Part shown: positions 19,147-28,706 of the stretch, piece after piece
Numbering within the stretch: position 1 is the first letter of the stretch
Layout of the letters: each line of letters starts with the position of its first letter
Source: Sphingomonadales bacterium 28-55-16
Lineage (GTDB): Bacteria > Pseudomonadota > Alphaproteobacteria > Sphingomonadales > Sphingomonadaceae
DNA: 64,000 nucleotides
Assembly (NCBI GenBank): GCA_002278855.1
Contig: NCGG01000010.1
Span: forward strand, 28,348 to 92,347
Reading direction: 5' to 3'
Translations under genes and position numbers: made by a program
The notes under the pieces: model-generated
Database searches by the model: none
Seen by the model: only the letters and a program-made list of their open reading frames with translations
Told to the model about the DNA's origin: nothing

Positions 19147-19737
19147 TTAAGCCGCTTGCAGGCGTTCCATCTGCTCACGCATGCTGAATGCCGCAGGGCG
19201 CGGTCTGGCGCGCGGTTCCGAATCGGTTTCATCCAGCGCCTTTTCATACATCACGCAGGCGTCCGCTTCGCCGCGGCCAATGCTATGCCGCCGGGCGGTC
19301 TCGCCCGTGTTTTGAAAGCCAAGCTTACGCAAAACATTCCCCGAAGCAGGGTTATCGATGAAGTGGCTGGCAATGAGCTTTTTATGGCCAATCGTCTTGG
19401 CGATGTTGACCACGGCGCGGCTTGCCTCGGTTGCAAAGCCAAGACCCCAATAAGGCCGGGCAATCCAATAGCCCAATTCAGCGTCGCCATCGAAATTGCT
19501 AATGCCGCACGCACCGATCAGGCGCGGTGCACCATTTGTGCGCAGCATCAGCAAGAAAGCAGGGTGCTGCGCGTCAGGTTCCTGCACAACAAAGTGCGCC
19601 GCATCGTCGGCAGTATAAGGCCATGGCGCGCGTGCTAGGTTTCTCACGATACCCGCATCGGCAATCGCTTGATACAGTTCCTGCGCATCCTCGGGCCAGC
19701 TCGGCCGCAGCAGCAATCTTTCCGTTCTCGCGAACAT
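19147..19737 (-). CDS. GNAT-family N-acetyltransferase (RimJ/RimL-like)
   Basis: Acetyl-CoA dependent acetyltransferase of the RimJ/RimL branch, 196 residues from ATG 19737, which has a GGAGAG ribosome-binding-like sequence just upstream. It opens with the family-typical TERLLLRPSWPEDAQELYQAI, and has IGACGISNFDGDAELGYWIARPYWGLGFATEA, the acetyl-CoA binding motif A region, plus NPASGNVLRKLGFQNTGE. The C-terminal tail is Arg-rich and unusual (ARPRPAAFSMREQMERL). Substrates of this branch include protein N-termini and small amines; none can be assigned. A terminator for rpmA lies between the two genes. Confidence 0.9.
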   Translation of the reverse strand: MFARTERLLLRPSWPEDAQELYQAIADAGIVRNLARAPWPYTADDAAHFVVQEPDAQHPAFLLMLRTNGAPRLIGACGISNFDGDAELGYWIARPYWGLGFATEASRAVVNIAKTIGHKKLIASHFIDNPASGNVLRKLGFQNTGETARRHSIGRGEADACVMYEKALDETDSEPRARPRPAAFSMREQMERLQAA

Positions 19738-19832
19738 CGTTTCTCTCCGGTTCAGCGCTGCCCCCTTGCATGACAAAGCGACAGCCATGTTACACTTGCC
19801 CCTCATGGAGCTTGGAACAGGGAGAATACGGC

Positions 19833-19866
19833 AAAAAGAAAGGGAGACCGGTTGCCCCGTCTCCCT
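19833..19866 (-). terminator. Intrinsic terminator downstream of rpmA
   Basis: Read on the minus strand: an 8-bp perfect stem (AGGGAGAC pairing with GTCTCCCT, plus-strand 19841-19848 and 19859-19866) with a 10-base GC-rich loop, followed by TTTCTTTTT. It lies about 75 bases past the rpmA stop and before the GNAT gene, so it should end the rplU-rpmA transcript. Seen directly in the sequence; not tested. Confidence 0.72.
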
Positions 19867-19939
19867 GTTCAAAGGTGGAAACCACCTAAAATGATTTCCG
19901 GGTCATCCGTCTGGACAACCCGGCTATCGATTGTCCTGT

Positions 19940-20209
19940 TTATTCGGCGGCCATAGCTGGCATATCGACCGACACATATTTGCGGCCGAGTTTGCCAGCA
20001 TGGAACCGCACGCGGCCTTCGACGAGCGCGAACAAGGTGTGGTCTTTGCCGAGGCCAACGCCCGAACCAGGATATACCTTGGTGCCGCGCTGACGAATGA
20101 TGATGTTACCGCCGATGACGGTTTCGCCACCGAACTTTTTCACGCCAAGACGACGGCCTGCTGAATCGCGACCGTTGCGTGACGACCCACCTGCTTTTTT
20201 ATGTGCCAT
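19940..20209 (-). CDS. rpmA: 50S ribosomal protein L27
   Basis: Large-subunit protein whose N-terminal tail reaches toward the peptidyl-transferase centre. The 89-residue sequence is unmistakable: [18 protein letters not shown] at the start, [23 protein letters not shown], then [19 protein letters not shown]. No cleavable N-terminal extension of the Firmicutes kind is present. It follows rplU by 31 bases on the same strand, the standard order, and is closed by an intrinsic terminator. Confidence 0.98.
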   Translation of the reverse strand: MAHKKAGGSSRNGRDSAGRRLGVKKFGGETVIGGNIIIRQRGTKVYPGSGVGLGKDHTLFALVEGRVRFHAGKLGRKYVSVDMPAMAAE

Positions 20210-20240
20210 GGTCTAAACTCCTACTTCAGAGCGTTGCCGC

Positions 20241-20636
20241 TCAAGCTTCCTTAGGGGCTGCAGCCTTTTTAGGCGCAGCGGCTTTCTTCGGCGCAGCTTC
20301 CTTTGCAGGAGCGGCAGTTGCGGCGGCCTTCTTATCTTCCTTGCCAACGGCAAGAATGCGCAGAAGCGTCAACGACTGGCGATGACCTTGCTTGCGGCGA
20401 TAATTGTGGCGGCGACGCTTTTTGAAGACGATTACCTTTTCACCGCGCTCTTGCGCAATGATTTCAGCAGAAACGGTCAAGCCGTTCACGTCCTGTGCCT
20501 TGTCACCGTCACCGGCGAGAAGAATGTCACCCAGCGAGATCTTGTCACCCGCTTCACCAGACAGTTTTTCAACTGCGATTTTGTCTCCGGCGGCGACGCG
20601 ATATTGCTTGCCGCCTGTGCGCACGATTGCGAACAT
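20241..20636 (-). CDS. rplU: 50S ribosomal protein L21 with Ala/Lys/Pro-rich tail
   Basis: Binds 23S rRNA domains in the large subunit. Residues 1-100 are canonical L21: [25 protein letters not shown], the GDGDKAQ loop, and [18 protein letters not shown]. The remaining 30 or so residues form a low-complexity tail made of AAPKKA-type repeats, as seen in many alphaproteobacterial L21 proteins, and encoded by imperfectly repeated DNA at about 20245-20320. First gene of the rplU-rpmA operon. Confidence 0.97.
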   Translation of the reverse strand: MFAIVRTGGKQYRVAAGDKIAVEKLSGEAGDKISLGDILLAGDGDKAQDVNGLTVSAEIIAQERGEKVIVFKKRRRHNYRRKQGHRQSLTLLRILAVGKEDKKAAATAAPAKEAAPKKAAAPKKAAAPKEA

Positions 20637-20853
20637 GGCTTTAACTCATCCGTTTCTACAGCTTAGCGCCTTATAAGGGCGGGTTGCTCAGGCGCGTGAC
20701 AGAGCGGAGACGAATCTCAACAGGGTCACGCAAGAATGGGCGCAGCTAGTCCAAGCAAATATCTATGTCAACGTATAATCCAGCCTTTAGGCGCCTGCGT
20801 TGCCCGTTTGCGATAGCCTTGCATGGGCCCTCATGCAGGCTTAGACGTTGGTC

Positions 20854-21360
20854 ATGTTGAATTTCAAGCCCGCATCCTCGTTGCTTCTTCTGGTCATTCT
20901 TGCCGCATGCACCGCGCCAGGAGGCCATTTTCCGTCTTTGGCGCCGCGGCTTTCTGAGGCAAACGTGCCCTTTGTTGCGCTTGCCGAATCGGCTGCTCCA
21001 TCGGCTGTGTTGCCGGCGGAGCTGGCCGCAAAATCGAATGCGCTGCTCGCAAGGCACCAGGTTGCGAATCAAGAATTTCTGCACGGATTGGGCGCTGTGC
21101 GGTCCACAGCATCCAAGGCAGCTAGATCGTCCCCAGGCACTGAGCCATGGGTTAATGCGCATATGCTGCTGTCGCGGCTGGACAAGGCCCGCGCCGATTC
21201 GGTCGCCGCGTTGCGCGATTTTGAGGGGTTGATTGACGATGTCGGTGCGCGCGATGCTGCGTTAGCGACTTTACTGACCGAAGCCGCAAAACCGGCGGCC
21301 GAAGATGTTGCAGCCCAAAATGCCGAAATCGCGCGGCTTTCGCGGGTGATTGGGGAGTAG
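20854..21360 (+). CDS. Putative lipoprotein, helical, function unknown
   Basis: Not recognised. From ATG 20854 (a TTG two codons earlier is possible) the product has 168 residues. A lipoprotein signal peptide runs MLNFKPASSLLLLVILAAC with lipobox LAAC and Cys19. The mature part is Ala-rich and strongly helical, with long stretches that could form a coiled coil (HMLLSRLDKARADSVAALRDFEGLIDDVGAR and AAEDVAAQNAEIARLSRVIG). It is flanked by the divergent rplU and by the DUF885 gene 130 bases downstream. A periplasmic lipid-anchored protein is all that can be inferred. Confidence 0.7.
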   Translation: MLNFKPASSLLLLVILAACTAPGGHFPSLAPRLSEANVPFVALAESAAPSAVLPAELAAKSNALLARHQVANQEFLHGLGAVRSTASKAARSSPGTEPWVNAHMLLSRLDKARADSVAALRDFEGLIDDVGARDAALATLLTEAAKPAAEDVAAQNAEIARLSRVIGE

Positions 21361-21489
21361 TGGCAGAAACTTTAATTTCTTCTGGCATCGACAAAGACCT
21401 CTGCCCTTTCGACAAGCCGTAAAGTCGGCCCTTCCCCTTGCCCGCGGGGCTGATATGAGGTTGGCATAAACATGATCAGGAGAGTTTTT

Positions 21490-23322
21490 ATGCGCATCAC
21501 CAAAACCGCTATTTCTGGCCTTGCCCTTGCCTTGGCCTATATGGGTAGTCCGGCCATCGCGCAGACGACCGGGACGGCGCCATCGGCCGCCGCCGAAGTC
21601 GATCAGAACGCTGCCATCACGGCTTTTTTCGAGGAATATGATGCGCAGCAACTGGCGCTATCACCGCTCAGCAAATCCTATCGCGGCATAAAGGACAGCG
21701 ATTATGGCCGGTGGGGGGATTTCACCACCGCTGCCGAGGCACGTGCCAATGATGCCGCGCGTTCGGCGCTGAAGGAAATGCGCACACGCTTTGACCCTGC
21801 AAAGCTTTCGCCTGAAAACCGTTTGTCTTATCGCTTGTTTGAAAAGCGCGCTGAACGTAGCGAGGCCGCCTTTAAATATAATGACTATGGCTATGTCTTT
21901 GACCAGATGAACGGCGCGCAAAGCCAATTGCCCGCCTTCCTCATCAACATCCACCGCGTCGACAATAAGCCGGATGCGCGGGCTTATGTGAACCGCCTGT
22001 ACGGCATGGGCCCCGGTATGACCGAACTCCTCGCGCAGGCCAAGGCACGCGCAGCAGAAGGCATTATGCCACCCAAATGGGTTTATCCTTATGTCATCAA
22101 CGACGCGCGCAATGTTATTACGGGCGCGCCCTTTGGCGATGGTCCGGATGCACCATTATTTGCAGACTTTAAAGCGAAGGTCGGCAAGCTGAATATCAGC
22201 CAGATCGAAAAGGACCTGCTGGTCGCTGACGCGGCGCAAGCGCTCAATAATTCGGTGAAGCCCGCTTATGAGGCGTTGATTGCCGAGATGACGGCGCAGG
22301 AAAAGGTTGCTGGAACCGACGACGGCATTTGGCGCTTCAAGGACGGCGCAGGCTATTATGCCGAACGCCTCGCTAACTACACGACGACCGATATGACGCC
22401 TGACCAAATACACAATCTGGGTCTGGCGCAAGTTGCGCGCATTCATAAAGAAATGGGTGTCGTCCAAAAGAAGATGGGCGTGAAGGGCGACCTTCAAGCC
22501 TTCTTCAACTATATGCGCACGGAACCCAAATTCTACGCGCCGGAAACAGCAGAAGGCCGCGCGCTGTATCTTTCGGAAACACAAAAGGCGCAGGACGCTA
22601 TTACGCCGTTATTGCCGCAATGGTTCGGCACTCTGCCTAAGGCGCCATTGGTCGTGAAACCAGTGGAGGCATTCCGCGAGAAATCGGCAGGAAAGGCATT
22701 CTACCAGCGCCCAGCACCGGACGGCTCGCGCCCTGGCACTTATTACGCCAACTTGTATAAAATGGCCGACATGCCGTTGACCGAAGTCGAGGCATTATTT
22801 TACCATGAGGGTGTTCCCGGGCACCATTTGCAGCTCGCGATCCAGACCGAGCTGAAAGACGTACCAGCTTTCCGTCAGTTCGGCGGCGTTACCGCTTATT
22901 CCGAGGGCTGGGGTCTGTATTCAGAGAAGCTGGCTAAGGACATGGGGCTGTACACTGATCCCGCGCGGGATTTCGGACGGTTGCAGCTCGAACTGCATCG
23001 CGCCATTCGCTTGGTGGTCGACAGCGGTCTGCACCACAAGCGTTGGACACGTGAAAAGGCAATCAAATATGTCGAGGACAATAGCGCCGACGCGCCGGGC
23101 GGCATCGTGAAAGCCATTGAACGCTATATCATCTACCCCGGCCAAGCGACGGCCTATATGGTCGGCCGCCTGAAAATCAGCGACCTACGCGACAAGGCGC
23201 AAAAGGCGCTTGGCAAGAAATTTGACATACGCGGCTTCCATGACACGGTGCTTAAATCAGGCCCCGTTCCATTGGATGTGCTCGAAGAGCAAGTCGATGC
23301 GTGGATCGCTGCGCGTAAATGA
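21490..23322 (+). CDS. DUF885 family metallohydrolase, exported
   Basis: Periplasmic or secreted zinc hydrolase of the DUF885 family (M3-like metallopeptidase fold). ATG 21490 follows a CAGGAGAG ribosome-binding sequence and begins a signal peptide that ends after PAIA; 610 residues. The zinc motif is HEGVPGHH at 439-446 (HExxPGHH, the family form of HExxH), with the downstream Glu region GGVTAYSEGWGLYSEKL, and HRAIRLVVDSGLHHKRWTREKAI and YPGQATAYMVGRLKI toward the C-terminus. These are the conserved blocks of the family. Substrates are unknown, with peptides or arginine esters suggested for relatives. It appears monocistronic. Confidence 0.92.
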   Translation: MRITKTAISGLALALAYMGSPAIAQTTGTAPSAAAEVDQNAAITAFFEEYDAQQLALSPLSKSYRGIKDSDYGRWGDFTTAAEARANDAARSALKEMRTRFDPAKLSPENRLSYRLFEKRAERSEAAFKYNDYGYVFDQMNGAQSQLPAFLINIHRVDNKPDARAYVNRLYGMGPGMTELLAQAKARAAEGIMPPKWVYPYVINDARNVITGAPFGDGPDAPLFADFKAKVGKLNISQIEKDLLVADAAQALNNSVKPAYEALIAEMTAQEKVAGTDDGIWRFKDGAGYYAERLANYTTTDMTPDQIHNLGLAQVARIHKEMGVVQKKMGVKGDLQAFFNYMRTEPKFYAPETAEGRALYLSETQKAQDAITPLLPQWFGTLPKAPLVVKPVEAFREKSAGKAFYQRPAPDGSRPGTYYANLYKMADMPLTEVEALFYHEGVPGHHLQLAIQTELKDVPAFRQFGGVTAYSEGWGLYSEKLAKDMGLYTDPARDFGRLQLELHRAIRLVVDSGLHHKRWTREKAIKYVEDNSADAPGGIVKAIERYIIYPGQATAYMVGRLKISDLRDKAQKALGKKFDIRGFHDTVLKSGPVPLDVLEEQVDAWIAARK

Positions 23323-23436
23323 AGCGGATTGGAGGGGATCCGCGCTGAGGGCGACCCCTTCGTCTAACTTTGAGAACAAATGGCGTTTGGGGCATTGGTA
23401 ACCATCCGATAACCATATTGTTGTAAGCACAAGGCC

Positions 23437-24762
23437 ATGGAGATAGCTAAAAGATCTATGGCCTCGTTGGCTAAATGCCGCGACCTAAAGTCTCTGCCGT
23501 TGCTTGTGATAGGCTTGCTAGTAAGCGTGCTTCTGGTGCTAAACGGCGTCCTATTTCCCACGTACACGGTCTCCATGGCGTCACCAGCGTGGGAGGCTGC
23601 GCGGCAATTGGGTCTGCCATATGTTATATCCGAAATTGGGGTCATCATTTATGCTCTGCGCGGAGGACTTCACTTATGCGAGGTGTGGAAGCGATTTCCA
23701 CGGAATGTGCAGTATTGTGCCATCCTCTTTTTGGCGTCGTTCTGGGTAGGCAGCGCATTTTATTCCAAGGTTACACCACTCGCAATTGTGCAGAACATTG
23801 TATTCCTAATTCATCCGCTTTTCGGGATAGCCGTCTATTATTCAGCATCACGCGCCGACGCCCGAGGGTTAAGAGCACTCACTCTCGCCCTAGTAGGCGG
23901 CTTGTTAATATTCTGCGGGATGACGGCGTCCGCATTCCTAAACCATCCGCCCTTGGCAACGATGCCAGATAACACGATCGTGTGGCAGTTCATCATTCCC
24001 GGCTTTATTTCGGTACGTCTGTTTGGGGCATTTTGTGGTGCAATTTTCTGCTTCCTCTTGGCGCAGTTTCTGCTGGATGAAGAGCGAGGTGGCAGAAGAC
24101 ATTTGCCCTATTTGTGGCTCACTTTATGTGCCGCAATGACGATATGGTCGGGTACAAGAAATGCGGTTCTTGGGATAGTCGTCGCAATGACGGTGACCCT
24201 GATTTTGTATCGCCTGCATCCGATGAAAGCGAAATCGGTCTTTTTGTTGGCGCTCTCAGCTCTGGTTGCAACGCTGTCAGCGACCAGTCTCATTCCCTAT
24301 AATGATCCAGCCTTTATGCTGATAGCGGGCGAAGACGTGGCAACATCCGAGAGCATTTCTGGAGGGCGCGCGTCCTATTGGTTTGCGCTCTGGCATGCCT
24401 ATCAGACCGTTCCCGCGTTTGGCGCGGGGCCGTTTGCATCTTTTTGGATTTTACCCGCCGGCGAGCAAATTCATGTTCAACCGCACAATATTGTACTGCA
24501 GTTTCTTCTGACGTGGGGGCTACCCGCAACTGTCGCAGCGCTCGCATTGCTGGCCTACGCAACGTGGAGAGCTCACCTTGCCGCTCTCGAACATCGCGAT
24601 GTGTTGCCATTTGTGGCGATGCTTGACTGCCTTCTGGCGATGTCCTTTTTTGACGGCATGTTTCATTTCGCGCAGCCACTTATGTTGATCATGATTTCGT
24701 TTGGGGTCATTTTTGGCGCGACTAAACTGCAGGATAAACCTTTAGCTGCACTCGGAAACTAA
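23437..24762 (+). CDS. O-antigen ligase / Wzy-family membrane protein (first copy)
   Basis: Polytopic inner-membrane protein, 441 residues with about ten to twelve hydrophobic segments. The Wzy_C-type periplasmic loop is seen between the later segments: ESISGGRASYWFALWHAYQTVPAFGAGP followed by QIHVQPHNIVLQFLLTWGLPA, where Arg and the PHN histidine match the catalytic-site pattern of O-antigen ligases and polymerases. SGTRNAVLG is the other conserved block. It either transfers a polymer to lipid A-core or polymerises repeat units. It stands alone, 3 kb before the main glycan island, between DUF885 and a convergent TonB-like gene. Confidence 0.85.
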   Translation: MEIAKRSMASLAKCRDLKSLPLLVIGLLVSVLLVLNGVLFPTYTVSMASPAWEAARQLGLPYVISEIGVIIYALRGGLHLCEVWKRFPRNVQYCAILFLASFWVGSAFYSKVTPLAIVQNIVFLIHPLFGIAVYYSASRADARGLRALTLALVGGLLIFCGMTASAFLNHPPLATMPDNTIVWQFIIPGFISVRLFGAFCGAIFCFLLAQFLLDEERGGRRHLPYLWLTLCAAMTIWSGTRNAVLGIVVAMTVTLILYRLHPMKAKSVFLLALSALVATLSATSLIPYNDPAFMLIAGEDVATSESISGGRASYWFALWHAYQTVPAFGAGPFASFWILPAGEQIHVQPHNIVLQFLLTWGLPATVAALALLAYATWRAHLAALEHRDVLPFVAMLDCLLAMSFFDGMFHFAQPLMLIMISFGVIFGATKLQDKPLAALGN

Positions 24763-24783
24763 GTGCCCGGTTAGAAGCCCATT

Positions 24784-25563
24784 CTACTGTGCCATTTCCG
24801 GCTCAACCGCCTTCACCTCAAAATCGAAATGGATGCGCACCCACACGCCCAACTGGGGTTTGTTGTCGACGCGCGGCGGCTTCACGAGGAACTGCCACGC
24901 GGCGAGGCGAAGCGCTTTGGCAAGGCCCGTGCCGCGCGGGTTTTCGCCGATGATTTGGCAGTTTTCGACGCGATTATGGGCCGCCATGCGGCAGGCAATG
25001 TCCGCCGACGCGCCAGGCGGGATCCGCTTGAGCGCGGCCAGATAGGGCGATAGTTCGCTGTCATAGGGTTCGCGGAGCCATGCCACGGGGTAAAGCTGCG
25101 CGCCGCCTGGGCCAAGGCCTGGACCCATGATACCCTTTGACCCTTGTCCGCTTCCCTTGCCTTCGGCTGAACCGCTTTCGCCGCTTGCCGGCAGCTTTGA
25201 TAAGTCCATCGCGTCAAATTCGCTTTTGCTCACCTTGATAAAATCGGGGCTTGGCGGCGGCACTTTGACCGGGTTGACCGGCGGCAGCAGCGGCGGGGGA
25301 ATTGGGGGGGTGACGACGCTTTGGACTTTTTGGGTCACGGGCGTTTTTGTTTCACTCTTTTCAGCGGATGCTGCTGACTCCGCCTCTGCCGCAATGGAGA
25401 ATGTGCTGAGGCCGCGTTTGCCGGCTTCTGGGCCGCCCGCGCGCATGCTGAGGCTCAATATCGCAAATATGATGATGACCTCAAGCAACAGGGCGATGGC
25501 AAAGCCAATGCCACGCCGCCTGAGGTCGTCACGGCTCCAATCTGTCTGTTCTGAATAGGCCAT
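24784..25563 (-). CDS. TonB-like periplasm-spanning protein
   Basis: From ATG 25563 a 259-residue protein with a short cytoplasmic N-terminus, one membrane helix (GIGFAIALLLEVIIIFAILSL), a Pro-rich linker (TPPIPPPLLPPVNPVKVPPP), a Gly-rich stretch (GSGQGSKGIMGPGLGPGG) and a C-terminal domain with CRMAAHNRVENCQIIGENPRGTGLAKALRLAAWQFLVKPP, which looks like a TonB C-terminal fold (the strand-helix-strand with ...NC.....P.G.GL..A). Architecture is that of an energy transducer for a TonB-dependent receptor, but no exbB/exbD or receptor is adjacent, so partners are unknown. It ends 22 bases from the convergent O-antigen-ligase-like gene. Confidence 0.7.
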   Translation of the reverse strand: MAYSEQTDWSRDDLRRRGIGFAIALLLEVIIIFAILSLSMRAGGPEAGKRGLSTFSIAAEAESAASAEKSETKTPVTQKVQSVVTPPIPPPLLPPVNPVKVPPPSPDFIKVSKSEFDAMDLSKLPASGESGSAEGKGSGQGSKGIMGPGLGPGGAQLYPVAWLREPYDSELSPYLAALKRIPPGASADIACRMAAHNRVENCQIIGENPRGTGLAKALRLAAWQFLVKPPRVDNKPQLGVWVRIHFDFEVKAVEPEMAQ

Positions 25564-25612
25564 GCGTGCAGCGCGCACCTTTAGTGCGCTAGGCGCTGCT
25601 TGCAATGCTGCA

Positions 25613-26980
25613 TTATAGAGGCGTGAACCGAACCTTCAGCCCATCTTTTGGCTTTGGTATGGGCCAAGCCTGCCAATCGGGCGCGTAGCCATCGGCAATC
25701 TCCACCTGCACCGACGTCAGCAAATGGTGCATAAATAGCTTTGTCTGCATGTAAGCAAAGTGCAGCCCAAGGCACATATGCGCGCCGCCGCCAAAGGGCA
25801 CCCAGGCATATTTATGTCGCGCCTTCACCTTATCTGGGGTGAAACGCATGGGGTCAAATTCATGCGGGTTTGGCCAATATTCTTCCATCATATGGACATA
25901 AGACGGGCTGATGCTGACCGACGTGCCCTTGGGAATATGATAGCCCATGAAATCAAAATCGCGCAGCGCGCGGCGGGGGATCGATGGAACCGGCGAAATC
26001 ATGCGCAGCGATTCTTTAAACGCATATTCCGTCAACTCGAACTTATCGAGGTCGGCAAAGGCGATGTCCGATCCCGCGGGTGCAATCGCCAGGCATTCTT
26101 CGCGCAATTTCTGCTGCCACTCGGGATGTTTGGCGAGATACCAGATCATCGATGTGACTGACGATGTGATTGTGTCATGCGCCGCCATCATCAGGAAGTT
26201 CATATGGTCGATCAGCTCGCCGTCGGACATATATTCGCCGTCCTCGCGCTTCGACCGACAGAATTGGCTGAACATGTCTTGGCGGTTTTCGTTGCGGCGG
26301 CGCTCAGCGATTTGCGGGCCGAAATAATCGATGAGATATTGGCGTCCGGCAACGCCCTTGCCCATAGATGTAAAGGGGATCGGTGCCCGGATGGGTGCAA
26401 CCGACGCCTGTACCATGTCGACGAAGGCCTTGTTGATCTTGTCCGCTGCGGGTCCGAGCGGAATGCCTAAAAAGCTGCTGGCCGCGACATCGAGGGTCAG
26501 TTGCTTGATCGCCGGATAGAAGAGCATGTCGCCGCGCCAATCCTTCAACTGCTCGGCAAAGATGCGGTTCATGTCTTGGGTATAAGCGCGCATAGGCTCT
26601 GGCTTGAACGCGATGCCCAATGCGCGGCGGTCCATGCGGTGATGGTCGAAATCCATCAACATCAAACCGCGCGGAAACAACAGGTTTAGGACGGGCCCCC
26701 AACCTTGCTCCGACGAAAACAGCTTTTCACGGTCAAACAGCAACAACTCGTTCGCCTCTGCCCCTACAAGCGAGACCGTCGGGTTGCCAAAGGCGTTGGT
26801 GCGGAACACCTTGCCATAGGTTTTGACCATGCGCGCGCCATAACCGGGCGGGTCACGCAATACGCGGAATGTGGTGCCAACAACCGGCAGGCCATTTTCT
26901 CCAGGAATATGGGCAAGCTCACCAATTTTCTTGCGCGGCACCCAATGTGGGTTCGCAGCTTCGCTATGGGCAAGGGCCAT
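25613..26980 (-). CDS. Cytochrome P450
   Basis: Heme monooxygenase of about 455 residues. The heme-thiolate loop is FGGGAHMCLGLHFAYM with Cys403; the I-helix oxygen-binding site reads MMAAHDTITSS (A-H-D-T-I-T); the K-helix ExxR is ESLRMISP; PERF-like region FDPMRFTPDKVKARH. It is cytosolic with no membrane anchor, as in class I bacterial P450s, which need a ferredoxin and reductase; none lies nearby. The N-terminal GENGLPVVGTTFRVLRDPPGYGARMVKTYGKVFR is normal. ATG 26980 is preferred over 26989. The substrate is not predictable. Confidence 0.93.
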   Translation of the reverse strand: MALAHSEAANPHWVPRKKIGELAHIPGENGLPVVGTTFRVLRDPPGYGARMVKTYGKVFRTNAFGNPTVSLVGAEANELLLFDREKLFSSEQGWGPVLNLLFPRGLMLMDFDHHRMDRRALGIAFKPEPMRAYTQDMNRIFAEQLKDWRGDMLFYPAIKQLTLDVAASSFLGIPLGPAADKINKAFVDMVQASVAPIRAPIPFTSMGKGVAGRQYLIDYFGPQIAERRRNENRQDMFSQFCRSKREDGEYMSDGELIDHMNFLMMAAHDTITSSVTSMIWYLAKHPEWQQKLREECLAIAPAGSDIAFADLDKFELTEYAFKESLRMISPVPSIPRRALRDFDFMGYHIPKGTSVSISPSYVHMMEEYWPNPHEFDPMRFTPDKVKARHKYAWVPFGGGAHMCLGLHFAYMQTKLFMHHLLTSVQVEIADGYAPDWQAWPIPKPKDGLKVRFTPL

Positions 26981-26989
26981 GGGTCTCAT

Positions 26990-27722
26990 TCCTGATTAAT
27001 TGCGCGGTTAAGGTTTACTGCCATGGATGTTAATATGGCGCAAGTGGGACATAAGCGTGCCAAATATGAACGGCACCAAACAACTATATTCATGTGCAAT
27101 TCAACTGCCGGTTAATAAGCATCGCAACACGGGCCAGATGCAGGCGGATTGGCCGAAAGAATTTCGCAGGGAACACAGATCATAGCAATCAAGAGACAGT
27201 CATTTTTGAAGGCGGGGCTGCTCATTGCGGCAAGTGCAGGCCTATCGGATTGATGACTCCCAAGACCGAGGCTGAGGGCCGGAATATGGTAAAGCCGATG
27301 GCCGGCCCGACCGGCGCGTCAGCGGTGGTTCAAATGCCGATACCGCTCCGGCGCCTCGGCGGCAAACCTCGCCAATCCTAGAGAATGTTGTGTCCGTTGA
27401 AAAATTGCCTGAACCCAGCCCCCAGCCGCGACAGTCAAAGGCACCCCGTCGGCGTGCGCCTGAGGGTGGTGTTGAGCGGCCTGAGTGATATGCCTTTAAT
27501 GGCCCCTGAGCGACAAAATTGTTCCGAATTTTGAGAACACTCAAAAAATGGCGGGCGCGAAAAATTAGCTCCCAATGTACCTCGGAGAGCCACTGCAGCA
27601 TAGCCAATGCCATCGATACTGAATGCGGTGGCGACCGCCAAGGCTTTACATCATAATAAGGCATGCACTATAGTTGTGGAAATTAAACAATCTATTAAAA
27701 CATAGTAGGCACACGCCAAACC
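26990..27722. other. 733-bp stretch without a convincing gene; possible coding relic
   Basis: Between the P450 start and the WecA-like gene. On the plus strand a Pro/Arg-rich frame without a start runs from about 27264 to its stop at 27486-27488 (contains EYGKADGRPDRRVSGG and EKLPEPSPQPRQ), interrupted upstream by an in-frame TGA around 27272. This could be the tail of a decayed gene. The last 240 bases (27490-27722) become AT-rich and probably hold the promoter of the WecA-like gene. No hairpin or RNA gene was recognised. Confidence 0.35.
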
Positions 27723-28676
27723 ATGAACAGCACCTACTATATTGCTCTGCTTTGCGCAGGCGTGCTGATGGCAACTGCACTATGCTTTAATGCAGTGCGA
27801 ATTGCTAGTTCACTGAATTTGATGGATATACCGGCAGGCAGAAAACAGCACGTCGCTCCAACCCCGCTGATGGGAGGCGTCGTGCTCCTTGTCGCCTTTG
27901 TGCCCGTCGCTCTTATCTGCATTGTCGCTTTTGCTTCCGAGCGTTGGTACGGGTCTTTACTGATTTGGTTGGGCTGCGTATCGGTCATGGCGTTAGTCGG
28001 GTTGGGCGATGATAGGCACTCTCTTTCGCCACGTGTAAGGCTTTTGATTTCTTTTGCCGTGTTCGCCGCCGCCGCCGCAGTTGATCCGACGTTCAATGTT
28101 CGGGTGCTTGATTTCAACATACCCCCATTTTCCTTAGGATTGGGCACGTGGTGGGTAGCGATCGTCTTTACCGTCGTCTGCTGCGTCGGCCTTTTAAACG
28201 CGGTTAACATGGCTGACGGTAAAAACGGTTTGGTTTTGGGGCTTTCCCTGGGCTGGTTAGCAATTTTAGCAACCCGTGCGACCGGCCCTTTATTAACATT
28301 GATCGGCTTGTTCGCAGGCGTACTGACAGTTTTGCTTGTCTTTAACATTAGAGGACGGCTGTTCCTCGGCGATGGCGGAGCTTACGCAATCGCGGCCGCA
28401 ATCGGATTGCTGGCGATTATGGTTTACAATACGCCGGGGACGCATTCGATCCGGGCAATTAGTGCAGATGAATTGGTAATATTGTTTATCGTGCCAGTGG
28501 CGGACTCTTTCCGCTTAGCCTATAAGCGGCTTCGAGCAGGAAGGTCACCAATGTCTGCTGATAGAGATCATTTACATCACCACTTGCAGGATAGGTATGG
28601 GTGGCCAGGAGGTTTGTTAGTGTATTGGGTCGCGGCTTTTATGCCGGCTTTTATCCTAGTAGCCATAAGCATTTAA
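27723..28676 (+). CDS. WecA/MraY-family polyprenyl-phosphate sugar-1-phosphate transferase
   Basis: Integral membrane enzyme that starts a glycan by moving a sugar-1-phosphate (often GlcNAc-1-P) from a UDP-sugar to undecaprenyl phosphate. The 317-residue protein has about ten membrane segments and all family motifs: GRKQHVAPTPLMGG, GLGDDRH (catalytic Asp pair), NAVNMADGKNGL, FLGDGGAYAIAA and the carbohydrate-loop DRDHLHHHL, whose HLHHHL form matches WecA-type rather than MraY enzymes. It opens the glycan island and is followed by a possible terminator and then the AYVDPGTG cassette. Confidence 0.93.
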   Translation: MNSTYYIALLCAGVLMATALCFNAVRIASSLNLMDIPAGRKQHVAPTPLMGGVVLLVAFVPVALICIVAFASERWYGSLLIWLGCVSVMALVGLGDDRHSLSPRVRLLISFAVFAAAAAVDPTFNVRVLDFNIPPFSLGLGTWWVAIVFTVVCCVGLLNAVNMADGKNGLVLGLSLGWLAILATRATGPLLTLIGLFAGVLTVLLVFNIRGRLFLGDGGAYAIAAAIGLLAIMVYNTPGTHSIRAISADELVILFIVPVADSFRLAYKRLRAGRSPMSADRDHLHHHLQDRYGWPGGLLVYWVAAFMPAFILVAISI

Positions 28677-28678
28677 TG

Positions 28679-28706
28679 AAGTGTCGCCTGCGCGCGGCCA
28701 CTTTTT
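28679..28706 (+). terminator. Possible intrinsic terminator after the WecA-like gene
   Basis: Starting two bases past the stop codon: AAGTG pairs with CACTT around a GC-rich inner stem (CGC with GCG, one mismatch position), followed by TTTTTAT. The stem is imperfect, so this is a weak call. Confidence 0.4.

Noticed and set aside
27242..27664. 140-codon minus-strand frame upstream of the WecA-like gene
   Set aside because: Composition is irregular, there is no ribosome-binding site or recognisable domain, and the alternative plus-strand relic is equally weak; treated as intergenic.
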